A stretch of 64,000 nucleotides of DNA from Artemia franciscana (taxonomy: Eukaryota > Arthropoda > Branchiopoda > Anostraca > Artemiidae): the NCBI RefSeq assembly GCF_032884065.1, contig NC_088881.1:5720171-5784170 (forward strand), given 5' to 3'. This document shows positions 33,640-43,974 of this stretch, in pieces. The translations under genes were made by a program, and so were the position numbers. The notes beneath the pieces are model-generated. The model saw nothing but the letters and a program-made list of their open reading frames with translations. It did not search any database and had not been told where the DNA came from. Each line of letters opens with the position of its first letter. Position 1 is the first letter of the stretch.

Positions 33640-36600
33640 TTATTTTCTACTCAGAAGGTGATTCTTCAGTCTACTCTTAAACTGGCTAACATTTTCAGAT
33701 AACCTTATACTCATTGGTAAAGAATTCCACACTACTGGTCCAGCAAACTTGGGACCAAAACTTCCCCTCTGAGAGCTGCGACACTCATATACCAAATCAT
33801 CCATATTTCTAGTCTCATAACTGTGGTATGAAGAATTCCTTATAAACATTTGACGAAAAATTTCAGGGGACAAACCATAAATACTCTGAAATACAAATAT
33901 AGCAAGTTGATAATCATGAAGTTGGCTAACATTAAAGATCATAAGTTTCCTATAGCAATTAACTGTATCATTTTCACCATGGACATAATTTCCTAGTAGT
34001 CTAATAACTTTATTTTGTAAAACCTGAACACGTTTAAAATTTGTATAAAATCCACCAGCCCATATCACACAACCATAAGAAATATAAGGCATGACAATAG
34101 AATGATAAAGAGTTAAAAGGGCAGAATGAGGTAACTGATTTCTCAGACGCCGAATCAATCCAAGCCCTCTAGATACCCTAGCTGCCACCTGATCACCATG
34201 TGCTTTCCAATTCAGATTTTGATCAAGCTGGAAACCAAGGTATCTCACCACAGCTACTTGTTTCAATGGCCTATTACAAAGAAATATTTTTCCATTTAAA
34301 TCAACTGGACTTCCTTTCCTACTAAATAATATAAAATGAGTTTTTAAAACATTCACTGATAAACGGCTAATCTTTGTAAAAATTAAAAGATGACTTAAAG
34401 CTTGATTAATTTTCTCCACAAGATCATCAGCATTTCTTGCAGCAGCTGAAAATACCGTGTCATCAGCGAAAGAAGTATTAACAACACCCGGAACATAAAA
34501 CCGCATAGTATCTACATATACAAGATATAGTAAGGGACCCAAAACAGAACCTTGCGGAACACCACAACTTATAAAAAATTTATTAGATATAACATCATCA
34601 AAACATACACGTATCGACCTCCCTATCAAATAAGATTCAAACCACTTTAAAATACTACCTGTGACTCCAAGTGACCTTAGCCTATCAATTAAAATTTTAA
34701 AATCAACCGTGTCAAACGCTTTTTTAAAATCTATAAAAACCGATAAAGTCATTTCACCATTTTCCATTGATGTATTCAGAAAATCAAGAAAATGCTGCAT
34801 AGCATGAACAGTAGAATGTCCTTTCCTGAATCCGAACTGACTATCACTTAAAAAACCATGTTTTGTTAAATGTGCATAAAGCTTTTTATGCATAACTTTT
34901 TCATACATTTTCGAGAACACCGACAGTAGAGAAATCGGCCTCCAGTTAGTCAGATCAGTCTTTGAGCCACTTTTGTGAAGAGGAATCACTCGCGCCACTT
35001 TAAGCTTTTGCGGGAATTCTCCCGATTTCAGTGATAAATTAATCATGTAAACAAGGCATGGTAGGAGATAAACCATAATAAGCTTGAATGTCTTAAGGCT
35101 TATACCGTCACTACCTGAAGAGTTGGACTTAATACTATTTACAATTTCTTTCAACTCCTGCATATTCGTTTCTTCAGCCTCCATTATTAGTCCCAGGCCT
35201 CTATCATCAATGAAAGCTTCCTCACTTGTTCCTTGACTCAGTGGCTGGTCTTGCTTTTGAACCACTTCACCAATCGTCGAGAAGTAGGCACCAAAGTGAT
35301 TCACAATGCTCTGCTTGCCTTCATAGACTTTTCCATCCACAATTAGTGAAGTTGGTGTATTTTTCTTCTTGTCACTACCCAACACTTCTCTCAAAACCTT
35401 CCATGTTCCCCTTGAGTCCCCCTTTGTTTCCCCAAGTTTCAATTCATAATAACTCTTGACACAAGATCTTCGTAATGTATTCACTTGATTTCTTATTTTT
35501 TTGAACTCTTCAAACATATCAGCACTTTGGCAATCTAAAAATGACTGATACAGTAGATTCCTCTTCTTAATCATCTGAAGAAGTTCTGATGTAACCCACG
35601 GCTTTCTCGGTGATTCCCTTGTATTTCTCAACACTTTTAGTGGACATGTTTTATCATATATCGGCTGGAGAATATTCATAAAAATATCAAATGCATAGGA
35701 TGCATCTTCTGTCTCATCAAAAACTGGTTTCCATGAAACCTTACTAAGTTCCTCAGCAAGGTTTTCCATATTCTGCTTCCTTAATTGCCGTATTTGCTTT
35801 TTTTCTGCCTTTTTCTCTTTGGCCATTACTAGTGGCACAGAAGCTACAACTGGGAGATGATCCGAACATGGGAATACCAGAACATCAGCAGCACTAGATT
35901 TCAGGTACTTCGAACTAACAAAAATGTTATCTATTATAGTTGCTGAATGACTAGTTATACGTGTCGGGACCCCAACAAGGGGAAATAAATCATTTGAAAC
36001 CATCAAATTTAAAAAATCAAGATTAATAGCATGTAAATCATACAAATCAAAATTAAAATCTCCCATACAAATAAAATCTAACTTGCTAGATACCACAGCT
36101 CTCATTAATATCTCAAATTTTTCCGTGAAATCCTGCAAGCGAGCACAGGGTGGTTTATAAACCTCACTTACAATAATTTTTTTTGAGTCAATAGCCAGTT
36201 CAAGAGTAAGTGATTCAACCTTACCTTCTATTCAAACATCCGCATCACCCCTTTGACGGCAAAGTTTCCCATTTTTCACAAGAAATATTAGACCTCCCCT
36301 TAACATCAGCTCACGGTTTTTCACAAACAACTGGTAACCTGGACATTGAAAAGAAGGCAGAAAATGCTCAGAACGCAAAAAAGTCTCGCAAAATCCAACA
36401 ACATCAAAATAACTGTTAGTCAGATCTATCAAATGTAAAATACCATTGTAACTTGCGGTTAGATGACAATTCCAATGGCATACACTAGGAAAATTCTCAC
36501 TTTTTTCCCATGACGACGACGTAACTGGAATATATTTACTCAATCTTTGGCAATCAAAATCAATTGCAAAATAATCATTTGCTATTCCATCGCGAAGTAT

Positions 36601-36669
36601 ATCATTCAGTCGAAAAGGGTCAGATTCAAATTTTCGCAACCGATTCATGCCATTCAACTGATCAGACAT
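33640..36669 (-). pseudogene. LINE ORF2: endonuclease + reverse transcriptase, one stop codon
   Basis: 1,009 codons in one frame from ATG at 36,669, with a single in-frame TGA at 36,234-36,232 (codon 146). The apurinic-type endonuclease occupies about residues 55-275: CHWN (64-67), GFCETF (92-97), GDFNFDL (from 203), SDHLP (269-273). Reverse transcriptase about 480-770: SDGISLKTFK, VARVIPLHKSGSKTDLTNWR with PISLLSVFSK, FGFRKGHST, SVFIDFKKAFDTVD, GVPQGSVLGPLLYLVYV, SFADDTVF (the catalytic pair, about 735), VVRYLGFQLD. The C-terminus has VVWNSLPMSIRL and FKSRLKNHLL. No RNase H or zinc knuckle. Catalytic residues look intact. TGA could come from an arginine CGA by one transition. Layout fits CR1/Jockey-group LINEs. 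Confidence 0.93.
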
Positions 36670-36949
36670 ATAGTACGTAAATAATCAGTTTGCGAATCAT
36701 TATAAACGCATAGTTAACCCATATGAATAATTTTTTTTTTTGCAATACGGGGACAGGTGGAATAATAATGAAAAAAAAATGGGTTCTCCATAGGGGGGGG
36801 GGGAGAGTGGCCAACAAGACGAATCATAAGCAAAACAACGGTAAAAGAAGATAAGCAAGATAACTCACAAAAAAGAAAAGATCAAACAAACGAAGACAAA
36901 ACAATAAACAAATAAATACTACAAACGAGAAATAAAATAAGATACTAAT
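36670..36949 (-). other. ORF1-ORF2 spacer of the LINE
   Basis: 280 bp, purine-poor on the minus strand, with a C-run opposite ggggggggggg (about 36,795). No hairpin or frameshift signal recognised. Confidence 0.6.
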
Positions 36950-37996
36950 CTAGAAGGTATCTTCAACCTTCCTAAGCCTCCTAGAAGAAGCTTCACCTGG
37001 TAGGCGAGCAAAAATACGGCCTTGGTCCGACCAAACGTTCTTTGCTCCGAACTTATCTCTAGCACTGTCCAGGATAATCTTGCGCTGCTTCGTGAGATAT
37101 TCATTCACAAAAACACCAGATTTCGCTAGCTTAGACTTCGCTTTAAAGACAGTATGCGCAACATCTTTATTAGAAAATTTGACAATCACAGGGGCAACTC
37201 GACTTTCATCACTAATCTGAGCTGTAGGGTTGGGTAAGCGAAAACGTTGCATAGAAAGAATTTGATCACTCATAAGAGCACTCAAGCCCATTTTGTCCTT
37301 TATTATATTGTGCATTGTTACTTTAAGGTCAACACCAGGGGCCTGTTTGACCCCTACGAATACAAGGGAATCAAGCTGAGCTTCTTGTTGATACTCGTCA
37401 AGTCTATCTTCCATTTTTGTAATACGATTTTCCAGCGACTCTATTTGAGCTCTTAACCCCTTAAGTACTTTGCCAATTTTATCAAATTTACCATTATATT
37501 CGACTGATAATCCATCATAAACTTGGGATATTATCTGTTCAGCAGTAACTGGGTTGATACTATTTTTTTGTGCTACCTTTTCTGTGACCAATTTCCCGAT
37601 ATCATTGAGCATATTTTGCTTTGTTTGTGCTAACTCTTGTTCCGTAGAAACTAACTTTTCAACAAGAACAGCTACCGATGATTTTTCAGAATTTGAGCCA
37701 GTTTGAGCGGAGGGAGCTTTTTTTAAATACTGTAAGTAGATATCCGGGAAAATCTCCAGCTCCTGAAATGCCTTATTCACGCTCCGTTCAGTTTTATGTG
37801 ATGCTTCTTTAGACTTTTCCGCATAGAGAACTAAATTTACTTCTAAGACTGTCTGAAGATCATGGGATCCATAACAGAAAACTAGAAACTTTGATGCTTT
37901 TTCTGATTGGGTGTTAACGTCTACAATTCTTACTGGCCAAAGCGGGTAATTTCTAAATTTTGCCAACGCCAAATCCCCTTTCTTGAACTTGCTCAT
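36950..37996 (-). CDS. LINE ORF1: PWWP-like domain, coiled coil, RRM-like C-terminus
   Basis: 348 codons, intact, ATG at 37,996-37,994, stop TAG at 36,952-36,950. Residues 1 to about 95 read FKKGDLALAKFRNYPLWPVR, then FLVFCYGSHDLQTV and a helical stretch. This matches the HDGF/LEDGF class of PWWP domains (GDLVxAKxxGYPxWPARI ... FFFGTHE). The P-L-W-P is at 18-21, and candidate aromatic-cage residues are Tyr17, Trp20 and Tyr42 or Phe40. Residues about 110-215 are coiled-coil-like (VEKLVSTEQELAQTKQNML, LKGLRAQIESLENRITKMED). Residues about 215-345 resemble the RRM-plus-C-terminal fold of LINE ORF1 proteins (DSLVFVGVKQ, APVIVKFSNKDV, VFVNEYLTKQRKIIL, VWSDQGRIFARL). ORF1 proteins coat LINE RNA. 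A PWWP domain would read methylated histone H3 K36 or bind DNA, so chromatin targeting is inferred. Confidence 0.8.
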   Translation of the reverse strand: MSKFKKGDLALAKFRNYPLWPVRIVDVNTQSEKASKFLVFCYGSHDLQTVLEVNLVLYAEKSKEASHKTERSVNKAFQELEIFPDIYLQYLKKAPSAQTGSNSEKSSVAVLVEKLVSTEQELAQTKQNMLNDIGKLVTEKVAQKNSINPVTAEQIISQVYDGLSVEYNGKFDKIGKVLKGLRAQIESLENRITKMEDRLDEYQQEAQLDSLVFVGVKQAPGVDLKVTMHNIIKDKMGLSALMSDQILSMQRFRLPNPTAQISDESRVAPVIVKFSNKDVAHTVFKAKSKLAKSGVFVNEYLTKQRKIILDSARDKFGAKNVWSDQGRIFARLPGEASSRRLRKVEDTF

Positions 37997-38090
37997 TTCA
38001 AACTTCAGAACTGGCTAACTTAACTCACTCCTCCTTCCTCTCGTTTCTTTTTCTTTCCTCTCCCTCTCTCCTTACATTCAATTTAAGTCC

Positions 38091-38289
38091 ACAGAATAAC
38101 AAATATGTAAAATCAATAGATGTTGACACCTTGATAAACCGTCACACAAGTTTTAATTAAAACTGGTATTTTGCCAAATACTGCGAGATCTAGCAAGTGG
38201 GATTAAAATTCATACCTCAGACTATCAGGTCTGTGAAAATGAAAAATAATCCGATTAGTTTAGATGTTGACACCATGAAAGCTATTTCA
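38091..38289. other. Unassigned stretch between LINE and R1 array
   Basis: Contains gatgttgacaccttgat and gatgttgacaccatgaa about 150 bp apart. Could be LINE 5' UTR or an older insertion. Confidence 0.4.
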
Positions 38290-38575
38290 GTACTGAAAAG
38301 TTTTTACTTGGTCGTATAAGTTTTGGATTGGATGTAGAGCTCATCTGATTGTAAATCGGAAGTTTTAGTACTCTTTTTAAGAGTCAAAAATGAATGTAGG
38401 ACAATTATCCCCCCTCACAAAGCTTATCATTATCCAAAACATATTCGATCGAAATTTTAAGAGAGCTACTTTGTTCAGCCTTGGTAAAAGGTCCAATATT
38501 ATTTCTTTGGGGATGTCAACCTCCCCAGTCCTCAGGACAAAAGTTCAAAGCTGGGCAATTCGCTCATTGTTTACA
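38290..38575. repeat. R1-type unit, continuation of the array left of the LINE
   Basis: cttggtcgtataagtttt, gctcatctgattgtaaatcg, gaagttttagtactcttttt, catattcgatcgaaatttta and actttgttcagcc line up with the array units at 31.2-33.2 kb. Confidence 0.75.
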
Positions 38576-39145
38576 CATAGTAAATGTTATTGAGAAAGGT
38601 ATGCATGTTTGAACTTCACCTTCCAAAAAGACGAAGGGCATTCGGGTGAGCCTTTCGGAGAATGTTGAGCGAAGTCTTGAACTAAATCGGAGCATATGTG
38701 TATAAGGAATGTCAAAAGTGTGTGTAACACAGGAATAACTAAGTATATTAAAATGGAAAATTCAGGAAATGACAAGGTACATGACCAAAAAAACCTTTTT
38801 CCTGTTTGATAATTAAAACGCTGGATTGCAGTTAAAATTTTGGACAAAACTTGAATTTTGTAAAAATTTTCAAATTAACGGTTGTTTTCTTTATTTGTTT
38901 ATTCAGTTATTAGTGATACTTTTACCACAGAGAGTCAAGAAATATTACTGTTTAATATCTCTGAAGACAAAGCTACTAGTAAAATTTACCACAATCTTAA
39001 GGAATCTCCTGGTGATGCTGATAGCATCCTCCTCGCCGTGTATATTCCCCCTCTGTACCGGTAGACTTCTGAATGTGATAATTTTTGCTTCATTGAAAAG
39101 ATTGTCAAAACGGGACAGGAACATTATAACATATCTCCCCCCTTC
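38576..39145. other. Nothing recognised
   Basis: AT-rich, no supported gene. Confidence 0.4.
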
Positions 39146-39501
39146 TAGCATGTCTGCGTAGAATCCTTGCGGTACATTGGACCGATAGAGTAACAAATGC
39201 CCAGATTAGGGCTGATGCTAACCAACGACTGGTGACCGACGAGATCAGACTGAGAAGACGGACGTATTGGGGGCATATGACCCGAATGAGCGAAGGACGC
39301 CTGCCACACAATTTATGGTGTTGGACACCACCTGGCATTCGAAGGAATGGAAGACAACGCAGCACACTTGGTAGATCCGTGGAGAAAGAAACAACGAGTC
39401 TCCGAACCACTTTGAATGAATTTTGGTCTTTGGCACAAGATCGGTCAAGTTGGAGGTCAACCGTCGCTGCCCTTTGCGCCCCCAGGCGTAGGAGGATCTA
39501 A
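39146..39501 (+). pseudogene. LINE C-terminal fragment
   Basis: Open to TAA at 39,499-39,501: CLRRILAVHWTDRVTNAQIR, LVTDEIRLRRRTYWGHMTRM, SEGRLPHNLWCWTPPGIRRN, GRQRSTLGRSVEKE, LAQDRSSWRSTVAALCAPR. This is the common C-terminus of many non-LTR elements (RRLRWLGHVxRM ... GRPxxTWRRxVExD ... AQDRxxWRxxVxALC). The core reverse transcriptase is missing. It is better preserved than the relics at 9.1 and 20.5 kb. Confidence 0.85.
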
Positions 39502-39629
39502 GTCTAAGTAAGAAAGTCTAGCACAAATAATGAAGTTTACAACTAAACATGTTCTCAGGAATGAAGTGGAATTATGTTTATCTGAAGGTCCAATAAGAGC
39601 TAGGATATTTAAGCATTAAATTTGCCCCC

Positions 39630-39775
39630 TAGAGCCGTGATTCCCAACGTGGGGCACAAGCACAACCGATAGGGAATGGTAATATTTTGATGGGTCTTGG
39701 GTAGAACGTGCACCCCTTGGCTCGCTAACCACCTTGGGAAGAATAACAAAAAGGGAGATAATAAAAAAAAAGATG
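39630..39775 (+). mobile_element. hAT-like terminal repeat fragment
   Basis: tagagccgtgattcccaacg, tggggcac resembles hAT-type termini (CAGNGGTTCCCAAC). It is followed by atattttgatgggtcttggg, tagaacgtgcaccccttggc, shared in diverged form with 5540-5640. Confidence 0.45.
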
Positions 39776-39809
39776 TTTAAAATAAATACACAGTTGTTCG
39801 CTTAAAGGT

Positions 39810-39930
<121 letters not shown>

Positions 39931-40390
39931 GTTGATCTTTTGTTTTAAGTCATGAGTTGTCAAATTAGCAATGACAATTGAGAGAAAATAAAAGTCTAGC
40001 GTGATTTTAATTCCTCTTCCCTTTTAATGCTCCCTGATCATGCATTTTACAGGATTTGTTTTCTTTCAGAACTCGTCATGATTGTCACTGTTGCTTCTCT
40101 TTTCTCGTATTTTTCATTAACGATTCTAACCGTATTTGTTGTGATAATATTTATCAAATGTCTTCTAGCCGCACATCTCACCGTAAATTCAATTACTCCT
40201 AATCTGTTTCCTCCTTCTATCGTTTACAAGTGCTAAATAAGACATTTCTTATTAAAGTGGAATTTTCTGCAAAGTGGTTTGTCATCATGTGTAATTTTAC
40301 ATGCATCATAGACACTCAAAACGATACGACCACTCCCAGGACGGAAATGATGTAATTAATGCTCTTGATTAAAGAGAATATATATATATA
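39931..40390. other. Nothing recognised
   Basis: About 450 bp of unassigned sequence before the Helitron cluster, ending in a short (TA)n. Confidence 0.4.
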
Positions 40391-40512
40391 CTAGCTGTTG
40401 GGGTGGCGCTTCGCGCCACCCCATCACCTAGTTGGTGGGGGCACTTCGCCCCCCCCCCAAGCCCCCCCCGCGCGCGTAAGTCGTTACGTGCCATTTTAGC
40501 TGTGTCCCATCT

Positions 40513-40600
<88 letters not shown>

Positions 40601-40852
40601 ACTACGTAAAACTTGCGAATATATAACATTCTTGGCTGTCCCATTGTCTGCGCATATAAATAGATTGTCAGGTTTACCGACTCTTGAACATGCAACATAT
40701 AATTGTCCATGGGAAAAACAATCTGTATTCAGATCTATACCTCATTATTCTAATGATTGCCCTTGAGCTTTGTTGATGGTGATTGCTAATCGAACATTCT
40801 CTGTGTCCCCGTCGTCATTTATATATCCCCCTGTGTCCCCCGGCGTCTCCGT
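40391..40852 (-). mobile_element. Helitron 3' segment, copy a
   Basis: The 3' end CTAG is at 40,391-40,394, next to the GC-rich hairpin gttggggtggcgc-gaa type (one arm mutated). Then come gcgcgtaagtcgttacg, a (TA)n expansion (40,516-40,598) and the end of a PIF1-like helicase (RLAITINKAQGQSLE, then FSHGQLYVACSRVGKPDNL, helicase motifs V and VI) on the minus strand. Stops TAA-TGA follow QSLE. Cut off at 40,852 by copy b. Confidence 0.85.
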
Positions 40853-40976
40853 AGCGCCACCCCAACACCTAGTTGGTGGGGGCGCTTCGCCCCCCCCCCC
40901 CGCGCGCGCAAGTCGTTACGCGTCATATTAGTTACGCGCCATTGTAGTTGTGTCCCTGTGTCCCACCTGTGAATAT

Positions 40977-41033
<57 letters not shown>

Positions 41034-41547
41034 TAACTACGTAAAACTTACGAATGTACAACATTCTTGGCTGTCCCATTGTCTGTGCATATAAATAGAT
41101 TGTCAGGTTTACCGGCTCTTGAACATGCAACATATAATTGTCCATGGGAAAAACAATCTGTATTCAGATCTATACCTCATTATTCTAATGATTGCCCTTG
41201 AGCTTTGATGATGGTGATTGCTAATCGATCATTCCCTGTGTCCCGGTCGTCATTTATATATCCCGCCTGTGCCCCCGGCGTCCCCGTTGTAGTTGTGTCC
41301 CTGTGTCCCGGTCGTCCTTTATATTCCCTGTGTCCCGGTCGTGATTTGTGTCCGGGTGTCCCAGTCTGTAATTTCTCTTTGAGGTTCCCGGTCGTCACAT
41401 TTTTCCGTGAACAAATCTCTTAAATACCGTTAATGACGTCACCGTCAAAGCAAAAATGACGACAACTAATTTCATGACGTCAGTCAACACAGAAACATGA
41501 CGTCACCTGATCCACAGACAGACAGACAACTTATTTTTATATATATA
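40853..41547 (-). mobile_element. Helitron copy b, 3' end truncated, 5' end present
   Basis: Begins inside the terminal hairpin (gcgccaccccaacacc). Carries (TA)n at 40,978-41,030, the helicase tail (LAITI-KAQGQSLE, FSHGQLYVACSRAGKPDN-like), ccggtcgtcatttat-type subrepeats, and the 5' terminus (minus strand TATATATATAAAAATAAGTT, gtctgtctgtctgtgg) ending at 41,547, where copy c starts without a gap. Confidence 0.85.
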
Positions 41548-41699
41548 CTAGCTGTTGGGGTGGCGCTTCGCGCCACCCCAACACCTAGTTGGTGGGGGCG
41601 CTTTGCGCCCCCCCAAGCCCCCCCGCGCGCGTAAGTCGTTACGCGCCATATTAGTTACGCGCCATTGTAGTTGTGTCCCTATGTCCCACCTGTGAATAT

Positions 41700-41738
<39 letters not shown>

Positions 41739-41896
41739 TTTAACTACGTAAAACTTGCGAATATACAACATTCTTTACTGTCCCATTGTCTGTGCATATA
41801 AATAGATTGTCAGGTTTACCGACTCTTGAACATGCAACATATAATGGTCCATGGGAAAACAATCCGTATTCAGATCTATACCTCATGATTCTAATG
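41548..41896 (-). mobile_element. Helitron 3' segment, copy c (left arm of palindrome)
   Basis: CTAG at 41,548-41,551 directly abuts the 5' end of copy b. It runs through the hairpin, (TA)n (41,702-41,736) and the helicase tail, and stops at the symmetry point near 41,893. Confidence 0.85.
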
Positions 41897-42016
41897 ATTC
41901 CCATGGACCATTATATGTTGCATGTTCAAGAGTCGGTAAACCTGACAATCTATTTATATGCACAGACAATGGGACAGCAAAGAATGTTGTATATTCGCAA
42001 GTTTTACGTAGTTAAA

Positions 42017-42081
<65 letters not shown>

Positions 42082-42236
42082 ATCTATATTAACAGGTGGG
42101 ACATAGGGACACAACTACAATGGCGCGTAACTAATATGGCGCGTAACGACTTACGCGCGCGGGGGGGCTTGGGGGGGCGCGAAGCGCCCCCACCAACTAG
42201 GTGTTGGGGTGGCGCGAAGCGCCACCCCAACAGCTA

Positions 42237-42237
<1 letters not shown>
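41897..42237 (+). mobile_element. Helitron 3' segment, copy d (right arm of palindrome)
   Basis: Inverted copy of c: cccatggaccattatatgtt, caagagtcggtaaacctgac, a longer (TA)n (42,021-42,078), gcgcgtaacgacttacgcgc, hairpin, CTAG at 42,234-42,237. Confidence 0.88.
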
Positions 42238-42303
<66 letters not shown>

Positions 42304-42306
42304 TAT
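42238..42306. repeat. (AT)n microsatellite
   Basis: About 65 bp of AT dinucleotide between Helitron copies d and e. It probably corresponds to the internal (TA)n of copy e. Confidence 0.95.
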
Positions 42307-43411
42307 ATAGATTTTCAGGTTTACCGACTCTTGAACATGCAACATATAATGGTCCATGGGAAAACAATCCGTATTCAGATCTATACCTCATGATTCTAAT
42401 GATTGCCCTTGAGCTTTGTTGATGGTGATTGCTAATCGACCATTCCCTGAGTCGCCATCGTCATTTATATATCCCCCTGTGCACCCCGGCGTCCCCTTTG
42501 TAGTTATGTCCCTGTGTCCCCGTCGTCATTTATATTCCCTGTGTCCCGGTCGTCATTTGTGTCCCGGTGTTCCAGTCTGTGATTTCTCTTTGAGTGTCCC
42601 GGGCGTCATTTATATTCCTTGTGTCCCGGTCGTCATTTATATCCCCCTGTGCCCCCCGGCGTCCCCATTGTAGTCGTGTCCCTGTGTCCCGGTCGTCATT
42701 TATATTCCCTGTGTTCCGGTCGTCATTTGTATCCCGGTGTCCCGGTCTGTATATACATTCGTTTTTTAGTTTTGTTTTTCTCCTTTATTTTTTTCCTTTT
42801 TTCTTTTTTTTCTTTTTTAGTTTATTTAGATTTTTTAGTTTTTTTATTAGTTTTTAGTTTTTTTATAGTTTTTACCATTTTTTTTAGTTTTTTTAGTTTT
42901 TTTTTTTTACTTATGTCCTGGTCGTCATTTATACTCCCTGTGTCCCGGTCGTCATTTGTGTCTCGGTGCTTTGTTGATTGCTAATTTATATTATATTTAT
43001 ATTTTTTATATTTATTAATATTTTTTTAGTTTTCTTTTTCTCTTATTTTTCAGTTTTTTCCTTTTTTTTAGTTTTTTCTGTTTTAGTTTTTATTTTTTTT
43101 TTGTTTTTTACCTTTTTTTACCTTTTTTTAGTTTTTTTAGTTTTTTAGCTTTTTTAGTTTTTTTATTAGTTTTTAGTTTTTTTTTAGTTTTTGCCTTTTT
43201 TTAGTTTTTTCAGTTTTTTTTTAGTTTTTAGTTTTTTACCTTTTTTTAGTTTTTTTTAGTTTTTTAGCTTTTTTAGTTTTTTTTCTTTTTAGTTTTTTTT
43301 TTCTTTTGTATTAGTGTGAAATAATTCAGACGTCATATACGGACAAACACGACGTCACTCGACAGACAGACAGACAGACATAACCCACAAACAACTTATT
43401 TTTATATATAT
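42307..43411 (-). mobile_element. Helitron copy e with helicase tail and 5' end
   Basis: Helicase tail on the minus strand (QSLES-stop-GIDLNT, FSHGPLYVACSRVGKPENL; the Q to P change lies in motif VI), then clustered ctgtgtcccggtcgtcattt subrepeats (42,460-42,970). Then long T-rich tttttagtttttt tracts, and the 5' terminus near 43,393-43,411 preceded by a tgacgtc-containing block and gacagacagacagacag. Confidence 0.8.
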
Positions 43412-43952
<541 letters not shown>

Positions 43953-43974
43953 TCTAAAAACTGGTAGTGCCAGC

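Larger units (their letters stand above)
33213..38090 (-). mobile_element. Near full-length CR1/Jockey-group LINE with PWWP-domain ORF1
   Basis: Read on the minus strand: pyrimidine/purine-biased leader (about 38,090-37,997), ORF1 (37,996-36,950), a 280-bp gap, ORF2 (36,669-33,640), then a 3' UTR with long T runs, ending ATAATAAAAGTG plus a short CT repeat. The 5' end is not certain; 38,091-38,290 may belong to the element. It interrupts an R1 tandem array. No convincing target-site duplication found. Only one in-frame stop is seen in both ORFs, so the copy is young. Confidence 0.85.

Noticed and set aside
36232-36234. TGA in LINE ORF2 as a selenocysteine or programmed readthrough codon
   Set aside because: No SECIS-like structure or readthrough context seen; a CGA to TGA mutation is simpler.
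40369-42391. Open frames of alternating isoleucine and tyrosine (also at 5.9, 43.8 and 57.6 kb)
   Set aside because: Translations of (TA)n microsatellites; the only coding-derived part is the helicase tail in another frame.
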